Shown here piece after piece: positions 5,130 to 5,970 of a DNA stretch of 5,970 nucleotides (the stretch's first letter is position 1; each line of letters starts with the position of its first letter). The notes beneath the pieces were generated by a model, which saw only the letters and a list, made by a program, of their open reading frames with translations, did no database searches and was not told where the DNA came from. The translations under genes were made by a program, and so were the position numbers. Source of the stretch: Nitratireductor sp. (GTDB taxonomy: Bacteria; Pseudomonadota; Alphaproteobacteria; Rhizobiales; Rhizobiaceae); contig JAGRLQ010000059.1 of the NCBI GenBank assembly GCA_020441735.1, positions 1 through 5,970 on the forward strand, in the 5' to 3' direction.

Positions 5130-5675
5130 ATGAACATCATTCAGCAGCTCGAAGCCGAGCAGACCGCCAAACTCGCCGAAGGCCGCAAACTGCCGGAATT
5201 CGAGCCGGGCGATACCGTGCGCGTTCTGGTGCGCGTCACCGAGGGCACCCGTACCCGTATCCAGGCCTATGAAGGCGTGTGCATCGCGCGCGCCGGCGGC
5301 GGCCTCAACGAGAGCTTCACCGTCCGCAAGATTTCCTATGGCGAAGGCGTCGAGCGTGTCTTCCCGGTCTATTCGCCGCTGGTCGAGGGCGTCGAGGTCG
5401 TGCGCCGCGGCAAGGTGCGCCGCGCCAAGCTCTATTACCTGCGCAACCGCCGCGGCAAGTCTGCCCGCATCACCGAGAACACCAATGTCCGCGCCAAGAA
5501 GCTGAACGACGCCGAGCGTCAGGCATTCCTCGAGGAAAAGGCACGGCTTGAGGCCGAAAAGGTCGCCGCCGCCGAGGCGCTGGCCAAGGAAAAGGCCGCA
5601 GAAGATGCCGCCAAGGCTGCCGAGGAAGCTGCTGCAGCAGCCGAAGCATCCGCAGAAGGCGAAGCCAAGGAATAA
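5130..5675 (+). CDS. rplS: 50S ribosomal protein bL19 with Ala/Glu/Lys-rich tail
   Basis: bL19 lies at the 30S-50S interface of the large subunit and takes part in an intersubunit bridge. Residues 1-120 or so are the conserved core: MNIIQQLEAEQ, FEPGDTVRV (24-32), EGTRTRIQAYEGV (38-50), SFTVRKISYGEGVERVFPVYSP (from 62) and VVRRGKVRRAKLYYLR (from 90), ending RRGKSARI. E. coli bL19 is about 115 residues; this one has 181. Residues 124-181 form an Ala/Glu/Lys-rich extension that reads as a charged helix or coiled coil rather than the proline-containing repeats of the bS16 tail. The ATG at 5130 is chosen because it begins the family N-terminus and has GAAGG at 5116-5120. The frame is open upstream past in-frame ATGs at 4944 and 5007, but that part is not bL19-like. 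It is probably transcribed alone, between its own promoter and the terminator at 5713. Confidence 0.97.
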   Translation: MNIIQQLEAEQTAKLAEGRKLPEFEPGDTVRVLVRVTEGTRTRIQAYEGVCIARAGGGLNESFTVRKISYGEGVERVFPVYSPLVEGVEVVRRGKVRRAKLYYLRNRRGKSARITENTNVRAKKLNDAERQAFLEEKARLEAEKVAAAEALAKEKAAEDAAKAAEEAAAAAEASAEGEAKE

Positions 5676-5712
5676 GCTTCTCCTCGAAAGAAGCAGCTTT
5701 CACGAACCTTGC

Positions 5713-5748
5713 AAAGGCGGTCCTTCCCGGATCGCCTTTTTGCTTTTG
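5713..5748 (+). terminator. Strong intrinsic terminator of rplS
   Basis: AAAGGCGGTCC (5713-5723) pairs with GGATCGCCTTT (5729-5739) over 11 bp with one G-U wobble, leaving a 5-base TTCCC loop. T runs follow (CCTTTTTGCTTTT). It lies 37 bases after the rplS stop and separates rplS from leuC. A smaller hairpin, GCTTCT/AGAAGC, sits just after the stop codon at 5676-5694. Confidence 0.85.
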
Positions 5749-5800
5749 CGGCCAATGGTTTTTCGACCCCGGCCGCCCGGATTCCGGCTTGCCGAAATTC

Positions 5801-5829
5801 TTGACCTCCCGCCTGCTGCAGCTTAGATC
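5801..5829 (+). promoter_or_regulatory. Candidate promoter of leuC
   Basis: TTGACC (5801-5806), preceded by C to give CTTGAC, and TAGATC (5824-5829) are 17 bases apart. The -35 is good; the -10 matches only 3 of 6 bases. The expected start near 5836 would leave a leader of about 35 bases. That leader is too short for a leucine-codon attenuator, and none is seen. Confidence 0.45.
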
Positions 5830-5870
5830 AACGCCAGCAAATTCCTTTCATACCGACACGGGACGACACG

Positions 5871-5970
5871 ATGGCCGAGCTACCCAAAACCCTCTATGAC
5901 AAGATCTGGGACGCCCATGTGGTGGCGACGAATGAGGACGGCTCCAGCCTGCTCTATATCGACCGCCATC
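5871..5970 (+). CDS. leuC: 3-Isopropylmalate dehydratase large subunit LeuC, 3'-truncated by the window edge
   Basis: LeuC, with LeuD, isomerises 2-isopropylmalate to 3-isopropylmalate in leucine biosynthesis, using a [4Fe-4S] cluster (aconitase superfamily). Only 33 codons are present. They carry the family's N-terminus: KTLYDKIWDAHVV (6-18) and LLYIDRH (27-33), close to the matching stretches of E. coli LeuC. The cluster cysteines and most of the roughly 470-residue protein lie beyond the window. The ATG at 5871 has only a weak ribosome site (GGGA just upstream). The strong terminator before it and a separate promoter candidate suggest that it is not cotranscribed with rplS. Other aconitase-family members are possible but less likely given this N-terminus. 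Confidence 0.93.
   Translation, partial: MAELPKTLYDKIWDAHVVATNEDGSSLLYIDRH

Overview
The window reads as a core chromosomal segment of an alphaproteobacterium, most likely of the Rhizobiales/Rhizobiaceae. The reasons are high GC, the order ffh - chorismate mutase - rpsP - rimM - trmD - small membrane protein - rplS - leuC, the TRVD form of the Ffh G4 motif, long Ala/Glu-rich tails on bS16 and bL19, and an intergenic palindromic element of a type I recall from rhizobial genomes. The genus cannot be fixed from the sequence.

Layout. Positions 1-2173 (+) hold a probable operon: the 3' part of ffh (SRP GTPase), a small AroQ-type chorismate mutase joined by an ATGA overlap, and rpsP (bS16), with an intrinsic terminator that contains the rpsP stop codon. 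Positions 2174-2353 are a convergent intergenic gap. It holds a second terminator-like inverted repeat, whose loop appears to have been split by a 105-bp palindromic element bounded by CTAG. Positions 2354-2980 (-) encode a 1-Cys (Prx6-type) peroxiredoxin, with a good promoter candidate at 3053-3081 (-). That promoter's -35 lies in the first of three imperfect tandem repeats. Positions 3197-4826 (+) hold rimM, trmD and a four-helix membrane protein of unknown function, joined by two ATGA overlaps and closed by a hairpin at 4871-4906. Positions 4827-5129 are a 303-bp gap with a promoter candidate and a potentially folded rplS leader. Positions 5130-5675 are rplS (bL19), followed by a strong terminator. 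A promoter candidate and the first 33 codons of leuC (leucine biosynthesis) end the window.

How the genes work together. Most serve translation and protein export: Ffh targets nascent membrane proteins, bS16 and bL19 are ribosomal proteins, RimM matures the 30S subunit, and TrmD makes m1G37 in tRNA. In E. coli rpsP-rimM-trmD-rplS form one operon. Here the set is split into at least three probable transcription units by an opposite-strand peroxiredoxin gene and by terminator/promoter pairs. Chorismate mutase and leuC are amino-acid biosynthesis genes at the edges.

I see no CRISPR array, phage, toxin-antitoxin, tRNA/rRNA gene or clearly new multi-gene system. The best leads are the element-in-terminator arrangement, the tandem repeats on the peroxiredoxin promoter, the rplS leader and the unknown membrane protein.
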